NCBI GenBank assembly: GCA_963707065.1
Contig: CAVPPJ010000020.1
Span: 124,001-188,000, forward strand
Direction of reading: 5' to 3'
Origin: Palsa-506 sp963707065
Lineage (GTDB): Bacteria > Actinomycetota > Actinomycetes > Streptosporangiales > Streptosporangiaceae
Length of the DNA: 64,000 nt
The notes under the pieces were generated by a model, which saw only the letters and a list, made by a program, of their open reading frames with translations, was not told where the DNA came from and did not search any database. Shown piece after piece: positions 15,696 through 23,665 of this stretch (within the stretch, counting starts at the first letter, position 1; each line of letters starts with the position of its first letter). The position numbers and the translations under genes are program-made.

Positions 15696-16253
15696 CTACA
15701 CCTCGAGAAGCTCTGCCTCTTTGCGCTTGAGCAGCTCGTCGACCTGCGTCGTATAGGTGTGGGTGAGGTCGTCTAGCTCGCGTTCGGCCCGGCGGCCGTC
15801 ATCCTCGCCCGCCTCGCCGCCCTTGACCAGCTTGTCCAGTGAGTCCTTGGCATGCCGGCGGATGTTGCGGATGGAGATCCTGCTGTCCTCGGCCTTGTGC
15901 CGGGCGACCTTAATGAACTCGCGCCTGCGCTCCTCGGAGAGCTCGGGAAAGTTCACCCGGATGATCGCGCCGTCGTTGGAGGGGTTGACCCCGAGGTCGC
16001 TATTCCTGATCGCCTTCTCGATGGCGGCCATCGAGGACTTGTCGAAGGGCTGGATGACTACCATCCGCGGCTCGGGCATGTGGAAGGAAGCCAGCTGGTT
16101 CAGCGGCGCCTGCGCCCCGTAATACTCGGCCGTGATCTTGCTGAACATCGCCGGGTGCGCGCGGCCCGTACGGATGCCGCTGAATTCCTCCTTGGCCACC
16201 ACGACGGCCTTTTCCATCTTCTCCTCGGCCTCGAGGAGGGTGTCGTCAATCAC
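15696..16253 (-). CDS. frr: Ribosome recycling factor
   Basis: Splits post-termination ribosomes together with EF-G. I place the start at GTG 16253, five nt after AGGAG, which gives 185 aa, the family's standard length. The alternative ATG at 16277 would add eight unconserved residues. The conserved RRF blocks are present: IDDTLLEAEEKMEKAV, GIRTGRAHPAMF, YYGAQAPLNQLA, GVNPSNDGAIIRVNFPELSEERRREF and RRHAKDSL, with a final coiled-coil helix ending LLKRKEAELLEV. It sits 138 nt after pyrH and 45 nt before cdsA. Confidence 0.96.
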   Translation of the reverse strand: MIDDTLLEAEEKMEKAVVVAKEEFSGIRTGRAHPAMFSKITAEYYGAQAPLNQLASFHMPEPRMVVIQPFDKSSMAAIEKAIRNSDLGVNPSNDGAIIRVNFPELSEERRREFIKVARHKAEDSRISIRNIRRHAKDSLDKLVKGGEAGEDDGRRAERELDDLTHTYTTQVDELLKRKEAELLEV

Positions 16254-16391
16254 TGCGGCTCCTGTGGGTCCGTCCATCGTCCCGGCGCGCGCCTGCGCGC
16301 ACCGGCACCCTCCATGGTGCCAGGCCGCGGAGTCACGTCACGCCCGGTATCGCCGGGCCGGCCTCGGCGAGGGCTGCCAGGATGCCTGTCA

Positions 16392-17207
16392 TCAGCGGCC
16401 GGACCGGCTGACCAGCGTGCCGATCTTCTCGCCCCGGGCGGCCCGCAGCACGTTTCCCTCGCGCAACAGGTCAAAGACGACGATCGGCAGGTCGTTATCC
16501 ATGCACAGGCTGACGGCCGTGGCGTCCATGACCTTCAGCTCGCGGACCAGCACCTCGGCATAGTCCAGCTGCTCGAAGCGGACGGCGTCGGCCGACAGCC
16601 GGGGGTCGGAGTCATAGACCCCGTCGACCTTCGTGCCCTTGAGCACCGCCTGGGCGCCGATCTCCAGCGCCCGCTGCGCGGCGCAGGTATCGGTGGAGAA
16701 GAACGGCGCGCCGAGACCGGCCCCGAAGATCACTACCCGGCCCTTCTCCAGGTGCCGGATCGCCTTGCGCGGTATGTAGGGCTCAGCCACCTGGCCCATG
16801 GTGATCGCCGTCTGCACGCGGGTCTCCACGCCCAGTTTCTCGAGCACGTCCTGCAGCGCCAGGCAGTTGATGACGGTGCCGAGCATGCCCATGTAGTCCG
16901 CGCGGGCACGATCGATGCCGCCCCGCGCGGACAGCGTGGCGCCCCGGAACATGTTGCCGCCGCCCACCACCGCGGCGATCTGGATGCCCTCGCGGGCAGC
17001 CGCCGTGATCTCCCTGGCGATGTGCATCACCACATCCGGCGAGATGCCCAGCGGCTCCGCTCCGGAGAACGCCTCGCCGGACAGCTTCAGCACCACGCGG
17101 TGCCAGCTGGGATGCGTCTCACCGCTGGCGGCAAGCTGCTGATCCGGCGCGGCGGCGAAGCGATTCAAGGCCGCTTCGCCATTCCCCTGCGTGACGCCTT
17201 CATGCAC
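16392..17207 (-). CDS. pyrH: UMP kinase
   Basis: Cytoplasmic hexameric kinase that phosphorylates UMP to UDP in pyrimidine synthesis. KLSGEAFSG (phosphate-binding), VVGGGNMFRGATL, DYMGMLGTVINCLALQD, FGAGLGAPFFSTDTCAAQRALEI and KVDGVYDSDP are all standard PyrH blocks. I choose GTG 17207 (AAGGA 8 nt upstream), giving 271 aa; the frame is open to 17306, but that part is unconserved. Even so, the N-terminus is about 30 residues longer than typical. It lies between tsf and frr. Confidence 0.95.
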   Translation of the reverse strand: MHEGVTQGNGEAALNRFAAAPDQQLAASGETHPSWHRVVLKLSGEAFSGAEPLGISPDVVMHIAREITAAAREGIQIAAVVGGGNMFRGATLSARGGIDRARADYMGMLGTVINCLALQDVLEKLGVETRVQTAITMGQVAEPYIPRKAIRHLEKGRVVIFGAGLGAPFFSTDTCAAQRALEIGAQAVLKGTKVDGVYDSDPRLSADAVRFEQLDYAEVLVRELKVMDATAVSLCMDNDLPIVVFDLLREGNVLRAARGEKIGTLVSRSGR

Positions 17208-17268
17208 GGTCCGCGTCCTTCGCTGATGACGGCTGCCAGGCCAGGCGTTGCCGTTGGTCGTGCTGGAG

Positions 17269-18108
17269 TCACCCAGCCTGGCCGATCTGGAACCTCGCGA
17301 AGGCACGCACGGTGACCTTCCGCTCGGCGAGCACCTGCTTGATCGTCTTCTTCGGGTCCTTGATGAACGGCTGCTCGACGAGGACCACGTCCTTGAAGAA
17401 CGCGTTGACCCGGCCTTCGACGATCTTGGGGATAGCCTGCTCGGGCTTGCCTTCCTCGCGGGTCATCTGCTCGGCAAGCCTGCGCTCCTTCGCGACGATC
17501 TCGGCCGGGACGTCGCCGCGGTCGAGGTACGCGGGCATGCTCGCCGCGATCTGCTGGGCGATGTCCTTGCCGGTCTCCGGGTCAGCGGAATCCAGCTGGA
17601 CAAGAACGCCCCGGACCGGCGGCAGCGAGCGGTCCGAGCGGTGCAGGTAGCTCGTGATGTAGCCGCCCTCGAGCCGGGCGAACCGGCCCAGTTCGAGCTT
17701 CTCCTTGAGCGCGGCGCCCGCCTCATCGATGAGCTGCTGGACCGTCGTGCCGGGCCGGACCTCCACGCCGAGCAGGGCAAGCCTGTCGGTGACCTTCGAC
17801 GTCATCGCCGCGGCCGCGATTTCCGCCGCTGCCTGCTGGAACTTGTCCGTCTTGGCGACGAAGTCAGTCTCGCAGTTGAGCTCGACGAGCAGGCCCACGC
17901 TGGTGCCGTCCAGTTCAGCGGTGACCAGCCCGTTCGCCGCCGTCCGCCCGGCCCGCTTGCTGACGTCCTTGGCGCCCTTGAGGCGCAGCGTCTCCACCGC
18001 GGCGTCGAAGTCGCCGTCGGCGCCCACCAGGGCGTTCTTGCAGTCGAGCATGCCGGCGCCGGTCTGCTCGCGCAGCCGCTTCACGTCCGCGGCGCTGTAG
18101 TTCGCCAT
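17269..18108 (-). CDS. tsf: Elongation factor Ts
   Basis: Guanine-nucleotide exchange factor for EF-Tu. The 279-aa protein starts MANYSAADVKRLREQTGAGMLDCKNAL, the canonical N-terminal UBA-like domain, followed by the core with LLVELNCETDFVAKTDKFQ. The dimerisation part contains GGYITSYLHRSDRS and VLVQLDSADPE, and EEGKPEQAIPKIVEGRVNAFFKDVVLVEQPFIKD forms the C-terminal module (about residues 215-250). It is complete and standard in length. It follows rpsB by 81 nt on the same strand, the usual ribosomal arrangement. Confidence 0.97.
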   Translation of the reverse strand: MANYSAADVKRLREQTGAGMLDCKNALVGADGDFDAAVETLRLKGAKDVSKRAGRTAANGLVTAELDGTSVGLLVELNCETDFVAKTDKFQQAAAEIAAAAMTSKVTDRLALLGVEVRPGTTVQQLIDEAGAALKEKLELGRFARLEGGYITSYLHRSDRSLPPVRGVLVQLDSADPETGKDIAQQIAASMPAYLDRGDVPAEIVAKERRLAEQMTREEGKPEQAIPKIVEGRVNAFFKDVVLVEQPFIKDPKKTIKQVLAERKVTVRAFARFQIGQAG

Positions 18109-18189
18109 TTCCTCATCTCTCGATTCGTCTTGTCAGGCCAGCTGGCGTGTCGGGAGCCGGCCAGCCCCGCTGGCACCGTGCGCCGCGGG

Positions 18190-19554
18190 TCAGGCCGATT
18201 CGCCCGGTGATCCGTCGGCTGCCGCCTCGGCCTGCGCGCCTTCTGCGGCCGGCCCGCTGTCCGCGGCCTGCCCGCTGTCCGCGGCCTGCGCGCTGCCGCG
18301 CGGGGCGGTATCGGCGGCCGCGGCTTCGCCAGCCGTCGCCTCGGCCGGCTGCGGTGCGCCGCCGTCCGTTGCGGTGGCACTGTCCGTTGCGGCCGGGGTG
18401 GCCGCCGCGGCCGGGCTGGCCGTTGCGGCGGGGCTGGCCGTTGCGGCGGGGGTGGCCGTTGCGGTGGCACTGTCGGCCGCGGCGGGGGTGGCCGTCGCGG
18501 CGGGGGTGGCCGTTGCGGTGGCACTGTCGGCCGCGGCGGGGGTGGCCGTCGCGGCGGGGGTGGCCGTCGCGGTGGCACTGTCGGCCGCCGCCGGGGTGGC
18601 CGTCGCGGCGGGGCTGTCCGTTGCGGCGGGGGTGGCTGCCGCCGGGCTGGCCGGTGCGGCGACGGCGCTGTCGGCCGGGGTCGCAGCCGCAGGCGCGGTG
18701 GCGCTGGCGGTTGCCGCGCCGTTCGATGCGGCCGCCACGTTCACCGCGGCACCGTCGCCGGCGCCCTCGAGCAGCGCCCGCTCCCACTCGGGGAGCGGTT
18801 CCTCGGCACCGAGCACCCCGTCGGCTGCTGCGGCTGGCTTCTCCTCGCCTGCCGCGGCTCCCGCCCTGGCGATCAGGCCGTCCGCGACCGCGTCGGCGAT
18901 GACCCTGGTGAGCAGCGCGACGCTGCGGATCGCGTCATCGTTGCCGGGGATCGGGTAGGTGACTTCGTCGGGGTCGCAGTTAGTGTCCAGGATCGCGATC
19001 ACCGGGATGCCCAGCTTGCGCGCCTCGCTGACCGCGATGTGCTCCTTCTTGGTGTCGACGATCCACAGCGCGCTCGGCACCCTGGCCATGTCCCTGATGC
19101 CGCCGAGCGACCGCTCGAGCTTGTCGTGCTCCCGCCGGAGCTGGAGCAGTTCCTTCTTGGTCAGGGCGGAGCCGGCGACATCGTCGAAGTCGATCTCCTC
19201 AAGCTCCTTGAGCCGCTGCAGCCGCTTGTAGACGGTCGCGAAGTTAGTCAGCATGCCGCCGAGCCAGCGCTGGTTCACGAACGGCATCCCGACCCGGCGG
19301 GCCTGCTCGGCGATGGCCTCCTGGGCCTGCTTCTTAGTGCCCACGTACAGGACCGAGCCGCCGTGCGCGACGGTCTCCCTGATGAACTCGTACGCGCGGT
19401 CGATGAAGTCCAGTGACTGCCTGAGGTCAATGATGTAGATCCCGTTACGCTCGGTGAAGATGAAGCGCTTCATCTTCGGGTTCCAGCGCCGGGTCTGATG
19501 ACCGAAATGTACGCCGCTCTCGAGCAGCTGCCGCATGGTGACGACCGGTGCCAT
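18190..19554 (-). CDS. rpsB: Ribosomal protein S2 with a very long low-complexity tail
   Basis: Small-subunit protein needed for late 30S assembly and S1 binding. Residues 1 to about 230 are an ordinary S2: LLESGVHFGHQTRRWNPKM, FIFTERNGIYIIDLRQS, VNQRWLGGMLTNF, LWIVDTKKEHIAVSEARKLGIPVIAILDTNCDPDEV and PIPGNDDAIRS. The protein then continues for roughly 200 more residues, almost entirely Ala, Thr, Ser, Pro and Asp, with repeated ATATPAA and AADSATA units. The total of 454 aa compares with about 250-300 in most actinomycetes. The tail is acidic to neutral and presumably disordered on the solvent side of the 30S. It is encoded by 54-bp tandem repeats. A start-proximal GAAAGGACACC supports ATG 19554. 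Confidence 0.95.
   Translation of the reverse strand: MAPVVTMRQLLESGVHFGHQTRRWNPKMKRFIFTERNGIYIIDLRQSLDFIDRAYEFIRETVAHGGSVLYVGTKKQAQEAIAEQARRVGMPFVNQRWLGGMLTNFATVYKRLQRLKELEEIDFDDVAGSALTKKELLQLRREHDKLERSLGGIRDMARVPSALWIVDTKKEHIAVSEARKLGIPVIAILDTNCDPDEVTYPIPGNDDAIRSVALLTRVIADAVADGLIARAGAAAGEEKPAAAADGVLGAEEPLPEWERALLEGAGDGAAVNVAAASNGAATASATAPAAATPADSAVAAPASPAAATPAATDSPAATATPAAADSATATATPAATATPAAADSATATATPAATATPAAADSATATATPAATASPAATASPAAAATPAATDSATATDGGAPQPAEATAGEAAAADTAPRGSAQAADSGQAADSGPAAEGAQAEAAADGSPGESA
18454..18615. repeat. Three tandem 54-bp repeats inside rpsB
   Basis: Units 18454-18507, 18508-18561 and 18562-18615 are nearly identical; the third differs at a few positions. Shorter 15-18-bp degenerate copies continue on both sides (18390-18453 and 18616-18660). 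The period is a multiple of three, so copy-number change would lengthen or shorten the S2 tail by 18 residues without breaking the frame. Confidence 0.85.
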
Positions 19555-19630
19555 GCCGGTGTCCTTTCCTGTCGTGCGCCTGCCGCAGGGCTGGCGCGTC
19601 TCGGTTGCTCCTGGCGCCCGTACGACCTCG

Positions 19631-19652
19631 CCGCGGGATGCTCATCCCGCGG
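19631..19652. promoter_or_regulatory. Palindrome in the rpsB leader
   Basis: CCGCGGGATG (19631-19640) is followed after two bases by its exact reverse complement CATCCCGCGG (19643-19652). It lies about 75-100 nt upstream of the rpsB start on the minus strand. In an RNA leader it would fold as a strong hairpin. It could be an S2-responsive leader element or a terminator for the xerC-side transcript. The role is inferred from position only. Confidence 0.4.
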
Positions 19653-19826
19653 ACCGGTGAGGTGCGTTCCGCCGGGAACCTAGTTACCGGTTTCCGGGCG
19701 GCGAGCGGACGCGCGAATTTAGCCGTACGGCGCGTGCCTGATAAGGGCACGGACTGCAGCGGCCGTGCGTAGTCTACATGCCCAGCCTGGCCGGCCACTC
19801 CGGCCGGCCGAAGCCGCGCGGTGCCG

Positions 19827-20870
19827 TCAGGCCCTCGGATGCGCCTGGCCGTAGGCGGCCAGCAGCCGCTCGATCGACACGTGAGTGTAGATCTGGGTAC
19901 TGGCCAGCGATGCATGCCCGAGGAATTCCTGCACGCTCCGGAGGTCGGCGCCGCCCTCCAGCAGATGGGTGGCCGCGGAGTGACGCAGGCCGTGCGGTCC
20001 GGTGTCGGGTGCCGCGGGCACGGCCGCGATCCTGGCATGCACGACCCGCCGGGCCATCCGCGGATCCAGCCTGCCCCCGCGCGCGCCCAGGAACAGCGCA
20101 TCCCCGCTGCGCCCGGTGACCAGCAGCGGACGGCCGCGCTGCTGCCAGTGCCGGACGGCGCGGGCAGCGGGCACGCCCACCGGGACGGTGCGTTCCTTGC
20201 TGCCCTTGCCGAGCACGCGCACCGTCCGGCGCTCGTCATCGATGTCGCCGATGTCTATCCCGCACAGCTCGCTGACCCGCAGGGCCGACGCGTACAGCAG
20301 TTCCATGATCGCCGAGTCGCGCCAGCCCAGCGCGGCGGCTACCGGGCCCTGGCTGGCCCCCGCTTCTGCATCTGCCTGGCTGCCTGCCGCCGCCTGCTCG
20401 CCGGTCGCCGGCAGCTCCGCTGCGGGTGCCGGCCTGCCTCCCGCCGTCGCGCCGCCTCCGGCCGCATCGAGGACGGCGGCCATCTGGTCGGCGGCCAGCA
20501 CTTGCGGGAGATGGCGCTGAGCCTTCGGCGTGCCGAGCATCGGCCCGGGATCGGTGACAATCCAGCCGCGAGAACGAGCAAAAGCCGTGAACGTCCTGGC
20601 CGACGCGGCCCTGCGGGCCAGCGAGCTGCGTGCCTGTCCGGCCGCATGCTGGGCGGCGAGCCAGCCCCTGATAACCGCGATGTCCAGTCCGGCCAGTTCG
20701 GTGATCCCGTCCTGGCTCGCGCAGCCGAGCAGCGACCTGATGTCGCCCAGGTACGCCCGCACGGTGTGCGCCGAGAGACCGCGCTCCGCCGTGAGGTGCC
20801 GCTGGAACTCGGCCAGCGGCTGGGCGAGGCGGTCCGGCAGCGACTGCTCCATCGCCTTAGTGTCCGCCAT
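19827..20870 (-). CDS. xerC: Tyrosine recombinase XerC
   Basis: Site-specific recombinase that resolves chromosome dimers at dif, also used by some integrative elements. From ATG 20870 it is 347 aa; upstream codons back to 20987 overlap the neighbouring gene and are not conserved. The N-terminal SAM-like core-binding domain contains LAEFQRHLTAERGLSAHTVRAYLGDI. The catalytic set is visible in order: Arg in SALRVSELCGID, Lys in GKGSKERTVPV, HxxR in HGLRHSAATHLLEGG, His in LGHASLAS and the nucleophile Tyr in TQIYTHVS. An Ala/Gly-rich insert of about 50 residues (around 20345-20470) separates the two domains and is unusual. Its location beside dprA/rpsB is normal for chromosomal xerC in actinomycetes. 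Confidence 0.9.
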   Translation of the reverse strand: MADTKAMEQSLPDRLAQPLAEFQRHLTAERGLSAHTVRAYLGDIRSLLGCASQDGITELAGLDIAVIRGWLAAQHAAGQARSSLARRAASARTFTAFARSRGWIVTDPGPMLGTPKAQRHLPQVLAADQMAAVLDAAGGGATAGGRPAPAAELPATGEQAAAGSQADAEAGASQGPVAAALGWRDSAIMELLYASALRVSELCGIDIGDIDDERRTVRVLGKGSKERTVPVGVPAARAVRHWQQRGRPLLVTGRSGDALFLGARGGRLDPRMARRVVHARIAAVPAAPDTGPHGLRHSAATHLLEGGADLRSVQEFLGHASLASTQIYTHVSIERLLAAYGQAHPRA

Positions 20871-20907
20871 CTGCCCGGCGGACACCGTGCAGGACGCGCG
20901 ATAACGG

Positions 20908-21210
20908 CTATCTGGTCGCCCGGTAGGCGCCGACGATGGTTGCGTCGGTGACGACCGGGGGCTCGACGCAGCGGCTGGCGATATCACGCTGGAACTCGGC
21001 GAACGCGCTGACCTTCTGCAGCGGATTGATGTCCCCTTCGATGGTCGCGACGTGCACGAAGGTCACGCCATCCGCCAGCCGGAACGTCGCGTACCGCAGG
21101 CCGCCGGGATCGTCGCGCGCCAGCTCGGCGAACACCTGTTCCGCCAGCCGCTGGTTCTCCTCCGCGGCATCGGCCCGCGTCTTGTAGCGCACGATGACTG
21201 ACTGACTCAT
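20908..21210 (-). CDS. Small alpha/beta-barrel-like hypothetical protein
   Basis: The 100-aa product begins MSQSVIVRYKTRADAAEENQRLAEQVFAEL and contains GLRYATFRLADGVTFVHVATIE and VSAFAEFQRDIASRCVEPP. This pattern of strand, helix, two strands, helix and strand resembles dimeric ferredoxin-like folds such as antibiotic-biosynthesis monooxygenases. It has no obvious catalytic residue set. The gene is divergent from the ECF sigma factor at 21403, and small proteins of this kind recur next to such sigma factors (SigJ/SigG group). Co-regulation with that sigma factor is therefore plausible. Confidence 0.65.
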   Translation of the reverse strand: MSQSVIVRYKTRADAAEENQRLAEQVFAELARDDPGGLRYATFRLADGVTFVHVATIEGDINPLQKVSAFAEFQRDIASRCVEPPVVTDATIVGAYRATR

Positions 21211-21278
21211 GATGGTCTCCGTTAGGTAGTGGCCGGCGCTGGCCGGCCGGTTGTCCGAGAAGGTGGAGATTGCTTCCT

Positions 21279-21386
21279 CGTGAACACCGGCGCTGCCGTG
21301 TTCGCGAGATCAGCTGTACATACCGGCGCGCGCTGGAAACTCATCGGCCGGGCGCGGTGAGTTCTGATCGGCTAGCCGGTATACAC
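21279..21386. promoter_or_regulatory. Divergent control region with two imperfect inverted repeats
   Basis: Between the minus-strand small gene (ends its start at 21210) and the sigma factor (21403) are two symmetric elements. CGTGAACAC (21279-21287) faces GTGTTCGCG (21298-21306) with one mismatch. GTACATACCGG (21316-21326) faces CCGGTATACAC (21376-21386) with two mismatches, about 50 nt apart. Both are candidate operator or promoter elements for the divergent pair. Confidence 0.4.
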
Positions 21387-21402
21387 GGATGACGGCATAC
21401 GT

Positions 21403-22455
21403 ATGGCGGATTCAGCCAGCATCAGCGGGAGCGCGATGACAGCGACGGCTACGGAACTCGCGGACGGCGAGGAATTCGCGCGTCTCACCGACGGGTTCCG
21501 GCGCGAACTGCTGGCGCACTGCTACCGGATGCTGGGCTCGGTGCACGACGCCGAGGACCTGCTGCAGGAGACGTTCCTGCGCGCGTGGCGTGCTCACGGC
21601 GAGTTCGATGCGCGGCGGGCCTCGCTGCGCACCTGGCTGTACCGGATCGCGACTAACGCGTGCCTGACCGCGCTGGAAGGGCGCAGCCGCCGGCCGCTGC
21701 CCGCCGGGCTGGCCGCGCCGAGCGCCGACCCGGAAGCGGCCCTGGAGCTACGGCGTGAGGTCACCTGGCTGCAGCCGATACCCGACGCGCTGACCGGCTT
21801 CCAGCCCGGCGACCCGGCGGCCGTCGTGGCGTCAAGGGAAACCATCCGGCTGGCGTTCATCGCCGCCCTGCAGTACCTGCCGGCCCGGCAGCGCGCGGTG
21901 CTGATCCTGCGTGACGTGCTGGCATGGCGGGCAGCCGAGGTCGCGGAATTGCTCGGCACCACGACGGCCGCGGTCAACAGCCTGCTGCAGCGCGCGCGGG
22001 CGCAGCTTGAGCAGGTGGCGCCCGCCGAGCAGGAACTGGCCGAGCCCGCTGATGCGGACCAGCGCGCCCTGATCGACCAGTACGTCGCCGCCCTGGCCAC
22101 CGCCGACGTGACCGCCTTCATGCAGTTGCTGCGCGCGGACGCCGAACTGGAGATGCCGCCGTACCTGACCTGGTTCGCGGGCCGCGAAGCGGTCGCCCGC
22201 TTCCTGGCGGCCAGGACCGGGTCCGCCCGCGATGCCTGGCGGATGGTCCTGACCGGCGCCAACGGCCAGCCGGCGATCGCGACCTACCTGCGCGATCGGG
22301 ACGGCATTCATCGCGCGCACTCCATTCAGGTGCTGACCATCGCCGGTGCGGGCATCGCCCGGATCGTGTCGTTCCTGGACCCGGGCCTGTTCGCGGCGTT
22401 CGGGCTGCCGCAGGAACAACCAGCGACCGCTGTCACGGCACCGCATCGCCCGTGA
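21403..22455 (+). CDS. ECF-type sigma factor with C-terminal SnoaL-like domain
   Basis: RNA-polymerase sigma factor of the extracytoplasmic-function group. Region 2 is FRRELLAHCYRMLGSVHDAEDLLQETFLRAWRAH (about residues 31-64), and region 4 includes LPARQRAVLILRDVLAWRAAEVAELLGTTTAAVNSLLQRAR. The C-terminal 130 residues form a SnoaL/NTF2-like domain (LIDQYVAALATADVTAFMQLLRADAELEMPP), as in the SigG/SigJ (SigX5-like) families, where the extra domain modulates activity in place of a separate anti-sigma factor. The start could be ATG 21403 or ATG 21436, the latter preceded by GGGAG. No anti-sigma gene is adjacent. The target promoters are unknown. Confidence 0.9.
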   Translation: MADSASISGSAMTATATELADGEEFARLTDGFRRELLAHCYRMLGSVHDAEDLLQETFLRAWRAHGEFDARRASLRTWLYRIATNACLTALEGRSRRPLPAGLAAPSADPEAALELRREVTWLQPIPDALTGFQPGDPAAVVASRETIRLAFIAALQYLPARQRAVLILRDVLAWRAAEVAELLGTTTAAVNSLLQRARAQLEQVAPAEQELAEPADADQRALIDQYVAALATADVTAFMQLLRADAELEMPPYLTWFAGREAVARFLAARTGSARDAWRMVLTGANGQPAIATYLRDRDGIHRAHSIQVLTIAGAGIARIVSFLDPGLFAAFGLPQEQPATAVTAPHRP

Positions 22456-22516
22456 CCGGCGGCCATGACCCGCACGCTGGCCATGCCGGGATTCGATGAA
22501 ACGACGCCCGCATGTG

Positions 22517-23665
22517 TCAGGTGTCTGTCCTGGCTCGCCAGCCCTTCTCTGAGCGCTGCACGAATCCTGCTGCCGCGAGCGATCCCAGGCACCGGATGGC
22601 CGTGTCCAGGTCGACGCCCGCCGACACCGCGATCGCCGCGGGCCCGCTGCCGCCGCGGGCCGGGACGGCCTCAAGGACGGCACGGCTAACCGGGTCCAGG
22701 TCATCGCGCGGCACCGCCGGGCCGCGGCGCGCCCCGCCGAGCTCCTGGCCAGCCGGCGAGACGTGCTCTAGCACATCCCGGGCGCCGGTCACCAGGACGG
22801 CGCCCCACTCCCTGATGAGCTCATGGCAGCCGGCCGACAAGGCCGAGGTCACCGGCCCGGGCACCGCCATCAGCGGCCGGCACAGGTCCCGCGCGCGGGA
22901 TGCGGTGCTGAACGTGCCGCTGCGCAGGGCCGCCTCGATCACCACGGTGCCGCGGCTCAGCGCGGCAATCACCCTGTTCCTGATCAGGAACCCGGGCCTG
23001 GTCGGCCTGCGGTCCGGCGGCATCTCGCTGACCAGCACTCCTTGCGCGGCGATGGCCTCGAACAGCTCGAAGTGCCCTTTCGGGTAGCCGTAGCTAAGCC
23101 CGCTGGCCAGCACGGCGACGGTGACGCCATCGGCGGCCAGGGCACCGCGGTGCGCATGACTGTCGATCCCGAAGGCGCCGCCGGAGACGGTCGCCCAGCC
23201 CCGCTCGGCCAGCCCGGCGGCCATCTCGGTGCCGACATGCGAGCCGTACCCGGTCGCGGCGCGAGCGCCCACTACGGAGACGGAGCGCAGGCATGCGAAC
23301 CGCAGGTCGGCGCGGCCCCGCAGCCATAGCGCGACCGGGCTGGCATCGCCGAGCGCATCAAGCTGCGTTGGCCATTCGGGGTCCCCCGGGCAGATCAGCC
23401 GGAGGCCGTCCGCACGCCACTCGGCGAGCCGGTCCGCCGTCGGGGCCTGGTCCATCCGCGCACCCCACCGTTGCAGCGCCCGGTCCAGTCCCCTGATACC
23501 GTCACGCCCCGGCCCAGCCAGCGGGTGCCGTCCGGCGGCTAGCGCCGCGACTATCTCGGCGGGCCGGCAGCGCCGCAGCAGCGCGCCGAGCGCGAGGTCA
23601 CCGGGATCGGCCAGCTGGCTGAGCACCGCTCTGGCCAGCCGCTCGTCGCCGGCCGGCCCGGTCAT
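22517..23665 (-). CDS. dprA: DNA-processing protein DprA
   Basis: Single-stranded-DNA binding protein that loads RecA during natural transformation; in actinomycetes it is also a general DNA-processing factor. The start ATG 23665 overlaps the comM stop as ATGA, giving 382 aa. The Rossmann-like core is intact: SVVGARAATGYGSHV, VSGGAFGIDSHAHRGAL, VTVAVLASGLSYGYPKGH, VSEMPPDRRPTRPGFLIRNRVIAALSRGTVVIEA, and SGTFSTASRARDLCRPLMAVPG. A winged-helix C-terminus follows (ISVSAGVDLDTAIRCLGSLAAAGFVQ-like). It is the last gene of the yraN-comM-dprA run. Confidence 0.95.
   Translation of the reverse strand: MTGPAGDERLARAVLSQLADPGDLALGALLRRCRPAEIVAALAAGRHPLAGPGRDGIRGLDRALQRWGARMDQAPTADRLAEWRADGLRLICPGDPEWPTQLDALGDASPVALWLRGRADLRFACLRSVSVVGARAATGYGSHVGTEMAAGLAERGWATVSGGAFGIDSHAHRGALAADGVTVAVLASGLSYGYPKGHFELFEAIAAQGVLVSEMPPDRRPTRPGFLIRNRVIAALSRGTVVIEAALRSGTFSTASRARDLCRPLMAVPGPVTSALSAGCHELIREWGAVLVTGARDVLEHVSPAGQELGGARRGPAVPRDDLDPVSRAVLEAVPARGGSGPAAIAVSAGVDLDTAIRCLGSLAAAGFVQRSEKGWRARTDT

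Noticed and set aside
18454..18615. Regular repeats resembling a CRISPR array
   Set aside because: Units are directly adjacent with no unique spacers and are in frame within rpsB. The same applies to the rpsP array and to the 18-bp array at 56812.
19827..20870. Possible integrase marking a mobile element
   Set aside because: Its context beside dprA and rpsB, with no attachment site or cargo, is that of the chromosomal XerC.
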